Assembly: GCF_029962605.1 (NCBI RefSeq)
Contig: NZ_CP124750.1
Coordinates: forward strand, 868,001 to 932,000
DNA length: 64,000 bases
Source: Serratia sarumanii
GTDB taxonomy: Bacteria > Pseudomonadota > Gammaproteobacteria > Enterobacterales > Enterobacteriaceae
Reading direction: 5' to 3'
Shown here: positions 1-13,107 of the stretch, in pieces
Layout of the letters: each line of letters opens with the position of its first letter
Position numbering within the stretch: position 1 is the first letter of the stretch
Position numbers and translations under genes: made by a program
Notes under the pieces: model-generated
The model's database searches: none
Told to the model about the DNA's origin: nothing
The model's input: the letters and a program-made list of their open reading frames with translations, nothing else

Positions 1-6
1 CAATTT

Positions 7-23
7 ATCAGACAATCTGTGTG
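7..23 (+). other. Leader arm of the 16S rRNA processing stem
   Basis: The 17 bases here are the exact reverse complement of positions 1728-1744 just after 16S rRNA, so the transcript can fold into the long stem that encloses pre-16S RNA and is cut by RNase III. With G-U pairs the stem extends to about 21 pairs. The window opens inside the rRNA leader, just 3' of where boxA would be; the rrn promoters lie outside. Confidence 0.8.
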
Positions 24-157
24 GGCACTCCACAAGACGATATCCAGCATCCTAGGATGCAAAAAAATATCAAGTCTTGAAGAGTGACTAACTGAAGTAA
101 AATTCATGCAGTAAATCTTTGAGCATCGCTTCTCGAGTGGAAGCACATCAAGCTTTT

Positions 158-1698
<1,541 letters not shown>

Positions 1699-1727
1699 CC
1701 TAAAGATATTGCTTCGAGTGGCGTGCT

Positions 1728-1744
1728 CACACAGATTGTCTGAT
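1728..1744 (+). other. Distal arm of the 16S processing stem
   Basis: Exact reverse complement of the leader at 7-23. It lies 30 bases after the 16S 3' end and completes the RNase III substrate around pre-16S rRNA. Confidence 0.8.
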
Positions 1745-1786
1745 GAAAAAGTAACGAGCAAAAGCGTCATAAAAGTACGGTGTCGT

Positions 1787-1862
1787 GTCCCCTTCGTCTA
1801 GAGGCCTAGGACACCGCCCTTTCACGGCGGTAACAGGGGTTCGAATCCCCTAGGGGACGCCA
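1787..1862 (+). tRNA. gltU: tRNA-Glu (anticodon TTC) in the rRNA spacer
   Basis: A 76-base tRNA with acceptor stem GTCCCCT/AGGGGAC, T-loop GGTTCGAATCC, encoded CCA and anticodon TTC. It is the only tRNA in the 16S-23S spacer. Enterobacteria have two spacer types, Ile+Ala or Glu. This operon stands at the E. coli rrnH position (upstream of dkgB), where E. coli has Ile+Ala, so spacer type and position do not match E. coli. The symbol is by analogy only. Confidence 0.96.
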
Positions 1863-1953
1863 AGCTTCCGACCCACCCGGTGAAAGCGGCGGTCTTCAGT
1901 ATCTGACGATACACCATATCTTAAAGATGACTTTCGAGTCATGTTTAAGATAT

Positions 1954-1966
1954 TGCTCTTTAACAA
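1954..1966 (+). promoter_or_regulatory. rrn spacer boxA antitermination site
   Basis: TGCTCTTTAACAA matches the boxA element bound as RNA by NusB-NusE, which keeps polymerase processive into 23S rRNA. It lies 136 bases before 23S, the usual spacer position. Confidence 0.85.
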
Positions 1967-2101
1967 TCTGGAACAAGCTGAAAATTGAAACATGACGGCT
2001 GAAATTCATTCCTCCGTAGAAGTACCGGAATGAAGAGTAACCTGTCATAGAGTCTCTCAAATGTTTGCAACTTGAACGATGGAAACATCTTCGGGTTGTG
2101 A

Positions 2102-5009
<2,908 letters not shown>

Positions 5010-5110
5010 ACAACACCGAAGGTGTTTTAGAGACGAAGAGATTTTCAGCGAAGTTCCGAGATTGGTTCTGATGGCGACACGAAAGTGAAGCGGTTGGAAT
5101 GAAACGAATT

Positions 5111-5230
5111 TGCCTGGCGGCAATAGCGCGGTGGTCCCACCTGACCCCATGCCGAACTCAGAAGTGAAACGCCGTAGCGCCGATGGTAGTGTGGGGTCTC
5201 CCCATGCGAGAGTAGGACACTGCCAGGCAT
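5111..5230 (+). rRNA. rrf: 5S ribosomal RNA
   Basis: A 120-base 5S rRNA. The two ends TGCCTGGCGG and CTGCCAGGCAT pair with each other. It lies 101 bases after 23S and precedes tRNA-Asp in the same operon. Confidence 0.96.
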
Positions 5231-5322
5231 CAAATAAACGTTATCAGCGTGACGACTGGTAATGCGCAAATCGCAGAGCGCGATATTGCCGGCATCGAAA
5301 GATGCAACGTAAAAGAATCGGT

Positions 5323-5399
5323 GGAGCGGTAGTTCAGTTGGTTAGAATACCTGCCTGTCACGCAGGGGGTCGCGGGTTCGAGCCCCGTCCGTTCCGCCA
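5323..5399 (+). tRNA. aspU: tRNA-Asp (anticodon GTC), distal in the rrn operon
   Basis: A 77-base tRNA with GGAGCGG/CCGTTCC acceptor pairing, anticodon GTC and encoded CCA. It is last in the rrn operon and corresponds to E. coli aspU, which ends rrnH just upstream of dkgB. It is identical to the tRNA-Asp at 12926-13002. Confidence 0.96.
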
Positions 5400-5409
5400 C
5401 TTAATTGAT

Positions 5410-5439
5410 AAGCCCTGAGTCTCTGACTCAGGGCTTTTT
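5410..5439 (+). terminator. Rho-independent terminator of the rrn operon
   Basis: AAGCCCTGAGT and ACTCAGGGCTT pair around a short loop and are followed by five T. It ends the rRNA-tRNA-Asp transcript. The same stem type follows the second tRNA-Asp at 13011. Confidence 0.9.
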
Positions 5440-5611
5440 CATATGCAAAATTCATAAAGCCTCGTCGAATTTGTCGCCGTTCCTGCCGCTTTCCTCAATA
5501 TTGTTGCCTGTTGATCAAAAGTCTTATGCCGAACCTGGCGTTTTTGCTCACTAAAAATATTGCCATACTCTCTCGCATCGTTATTTATCCACTAATGAGA
5601 GAGTAAATATT

Positions 5612-6415
5612 GTGAGCATCCCTGCATTTGGTTTAGGTACTTTCCGCCTTCAGGATCAGGTAGTTATCGACTCAGTGAGCACAGCTCTGGAATTGGGCTA
5701 TCGGGCTATCGATACCGCACAGATCTATGAAAACGAAGCGGCCGTCGGCCAGGCTATCGCCGCTAGCGGTGTGCCGCGTGACGAGTTGTTCATCACGACC
5801 AAGATCTGGATCGCGAATCTGGCTAAGGGCGCCTTAATTCCCAGTCTGCGAGACAGCTTGGCCAAGCTGCAGACCCCGTATGTCGATCTGACGCTGATTC
5901 ACTGGCCATCGCCAAATGATGAGGTGCCTGTCGCAGAGTTTATGGCTGAACTGCTGGAAGCCAAGCGATTGGGGCTGACCCGTCAGATTGGTGTATCTAA
6001 CTTCACCATCGATCTGATGCAGCAGGCGATTGATGCGGTTGGCGCCGATCAGATTGCGACTAATCAGATCGAACTGTCACCGTTCTTGCAGAATGAAAAA
6101 GTGGTGGCGTTCGCACGGCAACATGGTATCGCCATCACCTCTTATATGACGCTGGCGTATGGCAAAGCGTTGCAGGATGAGACGATCAAAAGCATTGCCG
6201 CCCGTCACAATGCGACGCCGGCACAGGTGGTTCTGGCTTGGGCGTTGAAACTGGGCTACGCGGTGATCCCTTCTTCGACCAAGCGCGAAAACCTGGAAAG
6301 CAACCTGTTAGCGCAGCAACTGACGCTGAGTGACGAAGATATGGCGCAGATTGCGGCGCTTGAAAGCAACGGCCGATTGGTCAGCCCGGAAGGCCTGGCA
6401 CCCAACTGGGACTAA
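5612..6415 (+). CDS. dkgB: 2,5-diketo-D-gluconate reductase B, aldo/keto reductase
   Basis: A 267-residue aldo/keto reductase, cytosolic and NADPH-dependent. In E. coli it reduces 2,5-diketo-D-gluconate and small aldehydes such as methylglyoxal. The catalytic tetrad is visible: D34, Y39 (in DTAQIYENE), K64 and H97 (LIHWPSP). The C-terminal cofactor segment with [10 protein letters not shown] is intact. Translation starts at GTG; the N-terminus [12 protein letters not shown] matches the family. It is monocistronic, ends in a hairpin terminator at 6436 and faces the LysR gene yafC as in E. coli. Confidence 0.95.
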   Translation: MSIPAFGLGTFRLQDQVVIDSVSTALELGYRAIDTAQIYENEAAVGQAIAASGVPRDELFITTKIWIANLAKGALIPSLRDSLAKLQTPYVDLTLIHWPSPNDEVPVAEFMAELLEAKRLGLTRQIGVSNFTIDLMQQAIDAVGADQIATNQIELSPFLQNEKVVAFARQHGIAITSYMTLAYGKALQDETIKSIAARHNATPAQVVLAWALKLGYAVIPSSTKRENLESNLLAQQLTLSDEDMAQIAALESNGRLVSPEGLAPNWD

Positions 6416-6435
6416 TCTTCAGATATGAAGACCTC

Positions 6436-6460
6436 AGGCGCCCCAAGAGGGCGCCTTTTT
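6436..6460 (+). terminator. Terminator between dkgB and yafC
   Basis: AGGCGCCC and GGGCGCCT form a perfect 8-bp stem followed by a run of T on the plus strand. It lies at the convergent end of dkgB and overlaps the last codon of yafC. Confidence 0.85.
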
Positions 6461-7346
6461 ATTGCTTTAGCCGCTCGCTGATAAAATCGATAAAGCTGCG
6501 CAGGCGGTTACTGACAGCGCTATCGCTGTAGTACACCGCGTTGATCGGCATTTCGAGTGGCAGCGTGTCTCCTACCAGAAGGGGAACCAGGTTCCCGCGT
6601 TTGACGTCTTCATCACTCATAAAGTCCGACAGGCAGGCGATGCCGTTGCCGTGCAGGCACAGGTGACGCTGGGTTTCACCGCTGTTGGTGGTCAGCCCCG
6701 GAACGATCTCCAGTTGTCGACCATCGGCACAGGTCAGCGGCCAGCGGTTCAGATTGGGCAGATCGTTAAAGCCGATGCAGCAATGGTGCTCCAGGTCGGC
6801 TACCGTCTTTGGCGCGCCATATTGCGCCAGGTAGGCGGGGGAGGCCAGGATGCGTCGATAGCTGGCCATCAGCTTGCGCGCTTTCAGCGTAGAGTCCGTC
6901 AGCTCGCCGACGCGGATTGCGATATCCACTTTTCGTTCGATCAAATTGATGAAGTTTTCCGAAGAGACCAGCGATAGCGACATTTCCGGATAGCGTTCAC
7001 GAAACTCGGCGACCAGCGGCGTCAACAGATGCAAGACGACCGGCGTTGCGGCATCGACGCGCAGCAGCCCCTGCGGGCGTTGACGGCTTTCCATCAACGC
7101 ATTTTCCGCTGCGGCCATATCGCTCAACACTTTCTGCACCTGCCGAAAGTAGTTTTCGCCTTCCTGGGTCAGACTGATTTGGCGTGTCGTGCGGTTGAGC
7201 AGGGTTACCCCCAGCTTGCTCTCCAGCTTTTTTACCGTTCGACTGACCACGGAGTTGGCCTGCTGCAGGCGCTCGGCCGCCCGGCTGAAGCTGCCGCTTT
7301 CCACTACGGTGACGAAGGTGATAAGCTCGTCCGAATTCGCTTTCAT
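6459..7346 (-). CDS. yafC: LysR-family transcriptional regulator YafC
   Basis: A 295-residue LysR-type regulator. The N-terminal winged helix-turn-helix covers about residues 3-62 (helix-turn-helix around [19 protein letters not shown]), followed by the linker helix and a periplasmic-binding-like effector domain at about 90-292. Position and orientation, convergent with dkgB and divergent from yafD, match E. coli yafC. The ligand is not known to me. Confidence 0.92.
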   Translation of the reverse strand: MKANSDELITFVTVVESGSFSRAAERLQQANSVVSRTVKKLESKLGVTLLNRTTRQISLTQEGENYFRQVQKVLSDMAAAENALMESRQRPQGLLRVDAATPVVLHLLTPLVAEFRERYPEMSLSLVSSENFINLIERKVDIAIRVGELTDSTLKARKLMASYRRILASPAYLAQYGAPKTVADLEHHCCIGFNDLPNLNRWPLTCADGRQLEIVPGLTTNSGETQRHLCLHGNGIACLSDFMSDEDVKRGNLVPLLVGDTLPLEMPINAVYYSDSAVSNRLRSFIDFISERLKQ

Positions 7347-7677
7347 TTTTGCTCCAAAGGCAAACTCTGTTCTAAATTTTTAGCGATTTCGTCATTTAAA
7401 CACGTCGGAGCATCGTCGTCACCCACAGGAATCTGATTGCGCATATTCCTGTTTCCCCGTCTGCATTTTGCTGGCCCTTTCGCATTTTTCACCTCTGCTG
7501 CATCACCTTTACACTGCTATACCCTCAGAAGATTGAAATCGCCGCAGGCGGCCCCTATAACTGAAAAGGTTATGCCTGTAAAAGCCATGCCCTCTGTGCG
7601 GGGCAGGCGTATAATCAATTCACCGTTGGCGAAGTCTTCATCGCCAGTTTCATGCTAATGGGTTATAGGCGAATCGC
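7347..7677. other. Intergenic region between yafC and yafD
   Basis: 331 bases between divergent genes. They must hold the promoters of both. No RNA gene, repeat or convincing small coding frame is visible; a 73-codon plus-strand frame has no recognisable protein features. Confidence 0.6.
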
Positions 7678-8472
7678 GTGCCGAAACGAACTTATGCAAT
7701 GAGGTATGTTGCAGGCCAGCCAGTTGAGCGAATCTTTCCTGGCGCCGTTAATCAGCCGTTGCCGCCAGGGGCGGCGCTGCCGACGACCGGCGCCTTGCGC
7801 GTTATGGTGTGGAATATTTTCAAACAGCAGCGAGCCGACTGGCTTTCGGTGCTGAAAAACCATGGCAAAGATGCGCAGCTGGTGCTGTTGCAAGAAGCGC
7901 AAACTACGCCGGAGCTGGTGAGCTACGCTACCGCCAACTATCTGGCGGCCGATCAGGTGCCGGCCTTTGTGTTGCCGCAGCACCCTTCCGGCGTGATGAC
8001 GCTGGCGGCCGCTCATCCGGTTTACTGCTGCCCGCTGCGCGAGCGAGAGCCGCTGCTGCGGCTGTCCAAGTCGGCCCTGATCACCGTTTATCCGCTGTAT
8101 AACGGCGAGCTGTTGATGGTGGTGAACATCCATGCGGTGAACTTTAGTCTGGGAGTCGACGTCTACAGCAAGCAGCTGGGGCCGATCGGCGAGCAGATCG
8201 CCAGCCACCGGGGGCCGGTGATCATGGCCGGGGACTTCAACGCCTGGAGCCGCAAACGTATCAATGCCTTGTATGACTTTGCCGGTGAGATGGCGCTGCG
8301 CGAAGTGAGCTTCGCCGACGATCACCGCCGTAAGGCTTTTGGCCGCCCGCTGGACTTTGTGTTTTATCGCAATCTTGGGGTCGTAGAGGCGTCGGTACTG
8401 GTGACCAGCGCGTCGGATCACAATCCGCTGTTGGTGGAGTTCCACCCGGAAAAAGATTCTCCCGACTGGTGA
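7678..8472 (+). CDS. yafD: Endonuclease/exonuclease/phosphatase-family protein YafD
   Basis: A 264-residue member of the EEP (DNase I-like) metal-dependent phosphoesterase superfamily, closely matching E. coli YafD (UPF0294). Visible motifs are VWNIFKQQ near the start, LLQEAQ with the metal-binding Glu, the catalytic GDFNAW and the C-terminal SDHNP. The start is GTG; the frame reads [15 protein letters not shown] like the E. coli protein. E. coli yafD has been linked to stress tolerance, but its substrate is unsettled. A strong terminator follows. Confidence 0.93.
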   Translation: MPKRTYAMRYVAGQPVERIFPGAVNQPLPPGAALPTTGALRVMVWNIFKQQRADWLSVLKNHGKDAQLVLLQEAQTTPELVSYATANYLAADQVPAFVLPQHPSGVMTLAAAHPVYCCPLREREPLLRLSKSALITVYPLYNGELLMVVNIHAVNFSLGVDVYSKQLGPIGEQIASHRGPVIMAGDFNAWSRKRINALYDFAGEMALREVSFADDHRRKAFGRPLDFVFYRNLGVVEASVLVTSASDHNPLLVEFHPEKDSPDW

Positions 8473-8483
8473 ATCGCAGGCAA

Positions 8484-8513
8484 TAAAAAAGCACCCCGAA
8501 GGGTGCTTTTTTT
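8484..8513. terminator. Bidirectional terminator between yafD and mltD
   Basis: AAAAAAGCACCC and GGGTGCTTTTTTT flank a CGAA loop, so a stem with a T-run can form on either strand. It lies between the convergent yafD and mltD. Confidence 0.9.
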
Positions 8514-8524
8514 GTGCCGGAAAC

Positions 8525-9910
8525 TTAGGTGTCCGGCGTCAGCTTGTTGCCGACAAACAGGGTTAACTTCAGACCGGGTTGAAGGCTGTTGCCTTTACCG
8601 AGCGTTGAATTCCAACGCATCACGTCGTTAATATCGACGCCGTGACGACGTGCGATACTGGCAAGCGAATCACCTTTACGAACCTGATAGGTAATACTGC
8701 TGTTACCGCCAGTATTGCTGGCCACTTGCAGGGTTTGCCCAACTTTTATGGCGCTCTTGGCGCGTAAGTTGTTCCAACTCTGCAAATCGCTGGTCTTAAC
8801 GTTCAGCCGCTTGGCAATGCCCGATAAGGTGTCGCCGGAGCGCACTTTATATGAACTGCCACCGGTCAAACCGCTGTTCTTCGCCAACTGCGTCGTTGGC
8901 TGAGTCACGGCGATCTGGCCATCGGCCAGCGAGTCTTTCAGTTGCTCGGCATGCCCTTTGGGAACCATGATGTAATGGGGCCCGTTGGGTGCCGTAACGC
9001 CTTTTTTGTAGCCTGGGTTATACGCTTTCATCTTGGTGACTGAAAGCCCCGCCATCTCAGCCGCCTGAGTCAGCTGGATCTGCTGCCCGACATCGATACG
9101 CGCCAGCGCACGGGTTTCATCCGTTTTCGGGAGTTTCACGCCGTACTTCTTGCTGTTCTTGATGATGTCGCTCAGCGCCAGCATTTTCGGGACATAGATT
9201 GACGTTTCACGCGGAAGCGACAATGCCCAGAAATTGGTTGGCTTACCTTGGCGTTTGTTTGCCTTCACCGCTTGCATCACGCGGCCTTCACCACTGTTAT
9301 AGGCGGCTACGGTCAGTAACCAGTCGCCGTTAAACATACGGTTCAAGCGCTGCATCATGTTAAGCGCAGCGGTTGTCGAGGCGACGACATCGCGTCGACC
9401 GTCATACCACTGATTGTTTTTCAAACCATAATTGCGACCCGTTTGCGGCACGATTTGCCATAGCCCTGCGGCGTTGGCACTTGACGTGGCGTGGGGGTCA
9501 AAAGCGCTCTCCACTATGGGTAGCAGTACCAGTTCCATCGGCATATTACGTTTCTTAATCTGCCCGACTATCCAGTACATGTACGGCTCTGCCCGTAATG
9601 TTACATCGTGGAGATAGCTCTTACTTTTTAAGTACTTTCTTTTCTGATCACGGATCCGGGAATTTTCCGGAACCTCCATCTTCAGCTCGTCGCTAATGAA
9701 GTTCCACAGGTCCTGTTGCGCGGCGGGACTGTTGTTATCCAACCACCGCGCCGAGCTCGCTCGGCCATTTGCTGTGTACTCTCCTGCTTCACCATCTTGA
9801 CCAGCCGAAGACAAACTCTGTGCATGCTGTTCTGGCGCCGGTGCGTCCTGCCTGGACGACTGGCAACCCACTAGCAAGACTGAGGCGAGAAATATCGCTT
9901 TAGCCTTCAT
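8525..9910 (-). CDS. mltD: Membrane-bound lytic murein transglycosylase D
   Basis: A 461-residue outer-membrane lipoprotein that cleaves the glycan backbone of peptidoglycan. The ATG at 9910 was chosen over an upstream in-frame one because it begins a lipoprotein signal with lipobox LVGC (Cys16). The SLT domain spans about residues 105-260; the likely catalytic Glu is E134 in LPIVESAFDP, followed by AAGLWQIVPQTG. Two LysM repeats (KVRSGDTLSGIA and QVRKGDSLASIA) bind peptidoglycan, as in E. coli MltD. The gene lies directly downstream of gloB on the same strand. Confidence 0.95.
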   Translation of the reverse strand: MKAKAIFLASVLLVGCQSSRQDAPAPEQHAQSLSSAGQDGEAGEYTANGRASSARWLDNNSPAAQQDLWNFISDELKMEVPENSRIRDQKRKYLKSKSYLHDVTLRAEPYMYWIVGQIKKRNMPMELVLLPIVESAFDPHATSSANAAGLWQIVPQTGRNYGLKNNQWYDGRRDVVASTTAALNMMQRLNRMFNGDWLLTVAAYNSGEGRVMQAVKANKRQGKPTNFWALSLPRETSIYVPKMLALSDIIKNSKKYGVKLPKTDETRALARIDVGQQIQLTQAAEMAGLSVTKMKAYNPGYKKGVTAPNGPHYIMVPKGHAEQLKDSLADGQIAVTQPTTQLAKNSGLTGGSSYKVRSGDTLSGIAKRLNVKTSDLQSWNNLRAKSAIKVGQTLQVASNTGGNSSITYQVRKGDSLASIARRHGVDINDVMRWNSTLGKGNSLQPGLKLTLFVGNKLTPDT

Positions 9911-9981
9911 GTGTGTGTCAATGTAGTTGCTTAAAAGACGAGCAATAATACTTTGCTTCGCTAAATAACACAACTAAAAGC

Positions 9982-10737
9982 TTAGAAGTTATCTTTCCGC
10001 AGGCGTAATTCGGAAAAAACTGAATGAAGGCTTTCCGGTGGTGAATTAAAGCCTAATTTCTTTTGTAAATCAGCGTCATGGCAACGTAAAAACAGGTTAA
10101 TTTTGCGCTCTAATTGCAATGTGGTTGGCACGCTGGCTTGGCCTTTTGCCCTTAACGCTTCAACATGTTGTTGATATGTTTCAATCTCTCGATCTTCCGG
10201 CAAAATAGCCCGCGCAAACTTAAGATTTGAAAGAGTATATTCATGCGCGCAGCAAATTAAGGTGTTATCGGGAAGTTGCGCGAGTTGTTGAAATGAGTCG
10301 TACATTTGTTTGGCGCTGCCTTCAAACAGCCTGCCGCAGCCGGCGGAGAAAATTGTGTCGCCGCAGAACAGATAAGGGGCACTATAGAATGCCACATGGC
10401 CCAACGTATGGCCGGGGACGGCGATAGTCTTGTATTGGCAGCCATCGATGGCAAAGGTGTCGCCGTCGCGTACGATGTGGTTGGCGCCTTTGTCCGCGGT
10501 TTCTTGCGGCCCATAGACAGCCAGGCCGGGATATTGCGCCACGATCTGCGCTACACCGCCGACGTGATCGTGATGATGGTGGGTCAGCAGGATCGCCGCC
10601 GGCGTCAGCTGCAGGCGCTGCAGCGCTTCGAGCACCGGCTGCGCCTCACCCGGATCGACGATAATGCAGCGCCCCTGCCGGTCATCCAATAACCAAATGT
10701 AATTGTCCTGGAAGGCGGGAATGCTGATAAGATTCAT
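9982..10737 (-). CDS. gloB: Hydroxyacylglutathione hydrolase (glyoxalase II)
   Basis: A 251-residue metallo-beta-lactamase-fold enzyme that hydrolyses S-lactoylglutathione to D-lactate and glutathione, the second glyoxalase step. The dinuclear metal motif [10 protein letters not shown] is at residues 52-61; further ligands lie in [11 protein letters not shown] and [16 protein letters not shown]. The substrate-binding C-terminal helical part is complete. It is divergent from yafS, as in E. coli. Confidence 0.95.
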   Translation of the reverse strand: MNLISIPAFQDNYIWLLDDRQGRCIIVDPGEAQPVLEALQRLQLTPAAILLTHHHHDHVGGVAQIVAQYPGLAVYGPQETADKGANHIVRDGDTFAIDGCQYKTIAVPGHTLGHVAFYSAPYLFCGDTIFSAGCGRLFEGSAKQMYDSFQQLAQLPDNTLICCAHEYTLSNLKFARAILPEDREIETYQQHVEALRAKGQASVPTTLQLERKINLFLRCHDADLQKKLGFNSPPESLHSVFSELRLRKDNF

Positions 10738-10781
10738 GGTGTACCTCTCGTTGGCAACGGCTTGAAAGAAGATAATAAATC

Positions 10782-11501
10782 ATGAAACCAGCCCATACTC
10801 TACAAAAGCTCACCGGCCCGCAGTCCTGGGCGGAGCTGCCGTGGGGGGAATATTATCGTGAAGCCCTCGAGCGGCAGTTGCAACCCTGGTGGCCAAAGCT
10901 GTTTGGTTTCCATCTGCTGAAGATGGGCATGCTCAGCGCCGAGCTGGCCACGGATAAATGCGCGATTTCCCATCAGGTCAACGTAGGGTTGGAGGGGGAA
11001 GGGCTGCAGGTGATCGCCGATGCTTATCAACTGCCGTTTGCCGCCAAGTCGGTGGATGCCTGCCTGTTGGCGCATACGCTGTCCTATGCGGACGATCCGC
11101 ACCGCATGCTGCGTGAAGTAGACAGGGTGTTGATCGACGATGGCTGGTTGGTTATCAGCAGCTTCAATCCGTTCAGCCTGCTGGGATTGGGCAAACTGGT
11201 GCCCGGATTGCGTCGCCGCCAGCCCTATGTCAGCCGCATGTTTACCCAGATGCGGCTGCTGGATTGGCTCAGCCTGCTGAATTATGAGGTGTTGTACCAG
11301 GCGCGTTTTCACGTGCTGCCATGGCACCGCAAGGGCGGCAAGTTTTTATGCACTCATTTGCCGGCGCTGGGCTGCATGAGCGTGATTGTGGCGCGCAAAC
11401 GCACCTTGCCGCTGACGCCCACGCCGATGAAACTGGGGGCGAGAAAACCTTCTCTCAGCCGCGCGGTGGGCGCGACCAAGAGCTATCGCAAACTGCCTTA
11501 G
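10782..11501 (+). CDS. yafS: SAM-dependent methyltransferase YafS
   Basis: A 239-residue class I methyltransferase-like protein. The middle holds the methyltransferase core, with [34 protein letters not shown] resembling the Methyltransf_11 fold; only short parts of this identify it (DACLLAHTL and REVDRVL). The first motif is weak, so activity is inferred. It stands between gloB and rnhA as in E. coli and ends four bases into the convergent rnhA. Substrate unknown. Confidence 0.85.
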   Translation: MKPAHTLQKLTGPQSWAELPWGEYYREALERQLQPWWPKLFGFHLLKMGMLSAELATDKCAISHQVNVGLEGEGLQVIADAYQLPFAAKSVDACLLAHTLSYADDPHRMLREVDRVLIDDGWLVISSFNPFSLLGLGKLVPGLRRRQPYVSRMFTQMRLLDWLSLLNYEVLYQARFHVLPWHRKGGKFLCTHLPALGCMSVIVARKRTLPLTPTPMKLGARKPSLSRAVGATKSYRKLP

Positions 11502-11965
11502 GCTTCCGGTTGGTAACCGACGTCTTCCTGCGTCGGCTTACCGGCCGCTTCGCGCGCCAGCACGTCACAACGTTCGTTCTCCGGGTGGCCGGCGTGGCCC
11601 TTGACCCATTCCCATTTCACCTCGTGGCGCTGAATGGCCAGATCCAACCGCTGCCACAGATCGACATTTTTGACCGGCTTCTTGTCGGCGGTTTTCCAGC
11701 CGCGCTTCTTCCAGTTATGGATCCAGCTGGTGATGCCCTGGCGCACATACTGGCTGTCGGTGCTGAGCGTCACGGCGCAGGGCACGGTCAGCGCTTCCAG
11801 CGCCACGATCGCCGCCATCATTTCCATGCGGTTATTGGTGGTCAGACGAAAACCCTCGCTGAAGGTTTTTTCCGTCTGCTTATAGCGTAATATCGCGCCG
11901 TAGCCACCGGGGCCGGGGTTGCCAAGGCAGGAGCCGTCGGTGAAAATTTCTACCTGTTTGAGCAT
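11498..11965 (-). CDS. rnhA: Ribonuclease HI
   Basis: A 155-residue RNase HI that degrades RNA in RNA-DNA hybrids. The catalytic residues D10 (IFTDGS), E48 (NRMEMM) and D70 (STDSQYV) are at the E. coli positions, and the basic handle ([15 protein letters not shown]) is intact. The frame stays open far upstream into dnaQ, but the true start is the ATG at 11965, giving [12 protein letters not shown] and the family length. It is divergent from dnaQ with 72 bases between the starts. Confidence 0.97.
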   Translation of the reverse strand: MLKQVEIFTDGSCLGNPGPGGYGAILRYKQTEKTFSEGFRLTTNNRMEMMAAIVALEALTVPCAVTLSTDSQYVRQGITSWIHNWKKRGWKTADKKPVKNVDLWQRLDLAIQRHEVKWEWVKGHAGHPENERCDVLAREAAGKPTQEDVGYQPEA

Positions 11966-12023
11966 CTCTGGTAGACTCTTCCTATCAGTTTTATAAAAGC
12001 CAAGTCTGACATAAACGAGCGCT

Positions 12024-12041
12024 GTGAGCACTGCAATATGA
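12024..12041 (+). other. Five-codon minicistron at the dnaQ start
   Basis: GTG AGC ACT GCA ATA TGA encodes MSTAI and stops, its TGA overlapping the dnaQ ATG. MSTAI is exactly the N-terminus of E. coli DnaQ, so this looks like a relic of the ancestral start that was separated from the gene by a small insertion. Confidence 0.5.
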
Positions 12042-12781
12042 TCTCTACAACCACCAGACAGATTGTCCTCGATACCGAAACCACCGGTATGAACAAGCTT
12101 GGGGTGCACTACGAAGGGCACCGCATCATCGAAATCGGTGCGGTGGAGGTGATTAACCGCCGCCTGACCGGGCGCAATTTCCACGTTTACATCAAGCCGG
12201 ACAGGCTGGTGGATCCGGAAGCCTACGGCGTACACGGCATCAGCGACGACTTCCTGGCCGACAAGCCGACCTTCGATCAGGTTGCCGAGGAATTCCTCGA
12301 CTTTATCCGCGGCGGCGAACTGGTGATCCATAACGCGGCGTTCGATATCGGCTTTATGGATCACGAATTCCGCATGCTGCAGCAGGGCATCCCGAAGACA
12401 GAGACCTTCTGCACCATCACCGACAGCCTGCTGATGGCGCGCCGCCTGTTCCCGGGCAAGCGCAACAACCTCGATGCCTTGTGCAGCCGTTATGAGATAG
12501 ACAACAGCAAGCGTACGCTGCACGGCGCATTGCTCGATGCCGAGATCCTGGCGGAAGTCTATCTGGCGATGACCGGCGGTCAGACCTCGATAGCCTTCCA
12601 GATGGAGGGGGATACCCAGCAAAACGACGCCGCGCAAGAGATTCAGCGCATTGTCCGCCCGGCGACCGCGATGAAAGTGGTCTACGCCAGCGACGAAGAA
12701 GTGAAGGCGCACGAGGCGCGTCTGGATCTGGTGGCGAAGAAGGGCGGCAGCTGCCTGTGGCGCGGAGCGCCGGCCGAATAA
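12038..12781 (+). CDS. dnaQ: DNA polymerase III epsilon subunit (3'-5' proofreading exonuclease)
   Basis: A 247-residue DEDDh exonuclease that proofreads for the replicative polymerase alpha subunit. Exo I is DTETTG (D12, E14), Exo II is around [12 protein letters not shown], and Exo III carries [15 protein letters not shown]. The C-terminal tail ending KKGGSCLWR is the alpha-binding segment. The N-terminus [12 protein letters not shown] differs from E. coli MSTAITRQIVLD, and the ancestral start is still visible as a minicistron just upstream. It is divergent from rnhA, an arrangement known for overlapping promoters. Confidence 0.96.
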   Translation: MISTTTRQIVLDTETTGMNKLGVHYEGHRIIEIGAVEVINRRLTGRNFHVYIKPDRLVDPEAYGVHGISDDFLADKPTFDQVAEEFLDFIRGGELVIHNAAFDIGFMDHEFRMLQQGIPKTETFCTITDSLLMARRLFPGKRNNLDALCSRYEIDNSKRTLHGALLDAEILAEVYLAMTGGQTSIAFQMEGDTQQNDAAQEIQRIVRPATAMKVVYASDEEVKAHEARLDLVAKKGGSCLWRGAPAE

Positions 12782-12864
12782 CGGCGTTTTTGCGTGAAAA
12801 AACCTCAGCGGATGAACCTTCGTTGAAAAACTGTGCAAACGGTTCATTTGGTGAGAAAAAGGCG

Positions 12865-12893
12865 TTGACGGAACCGAAAGGCGTCCGTAATAT
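12865..12893 (+). promoter_or_regulatory. Sigma-70 promoter of tRNA-Asp
   Basis: TTGACG, 17 bases, then TAATAT, followed by a GC-rich discriminator (GCGCCTC) typical of stringently controlled stable-RNA promoters. It lies 33 bases before the tRNA. Confidence 0.85.
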
Positions 12894-12925
12894 GCGCCTC
12901 GTTCCCCCGCAAGAGGGAATGGCGC

Positions 12926-13002
12926 GGAGCGGTAGTTCAGTTGGTTAGAATACCTGCCTGTCACGCAGGGGGTCGCGGGTTCGAGCCCCGTCCGTTCCGC
13001 CA
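12926..13002 (+). tRNA. aspV: tRNA-Asp (anticodon GTC)
   Basis: A 77-base tRNA identical to that at 5323-5399, with encoded CCA. It stands alone after dnaQ, as E. coli aspV does, with its own promoter and terminator. Confidence 0.96.
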
Positions 13003-13010
13003 CTATTCAG

Positions 13011-13040
13011 AAGCCCTGAGTTAGCGATAACTCAGGGCTT
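13011..13040 (+). terminator. Terminator after tRNA-Asp
   Basis: AAGCCCTGAGTTA and TAACTCAGGGCTT form a long perfect stem. The T-run is weak, but the stem matches the one after the first tRNA-Asp. Confidence 0.8.
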
Positions 13041-13107
13041 CGTCGTTTCTGCTCTCTGAAAAACGGTGCGGCTCAATGAACGGGGCCGGCAGACCGGCCC
13101 CTTATCC

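Noticed and set aside
11966..13003. Upstream extension of the rnhA frame across dnaQ and tRNA-Asp
   Set aside because: Open only because dnaQ is GC-rich; the RNase HI start is fixed by family length and by [12 protein letters not shown].
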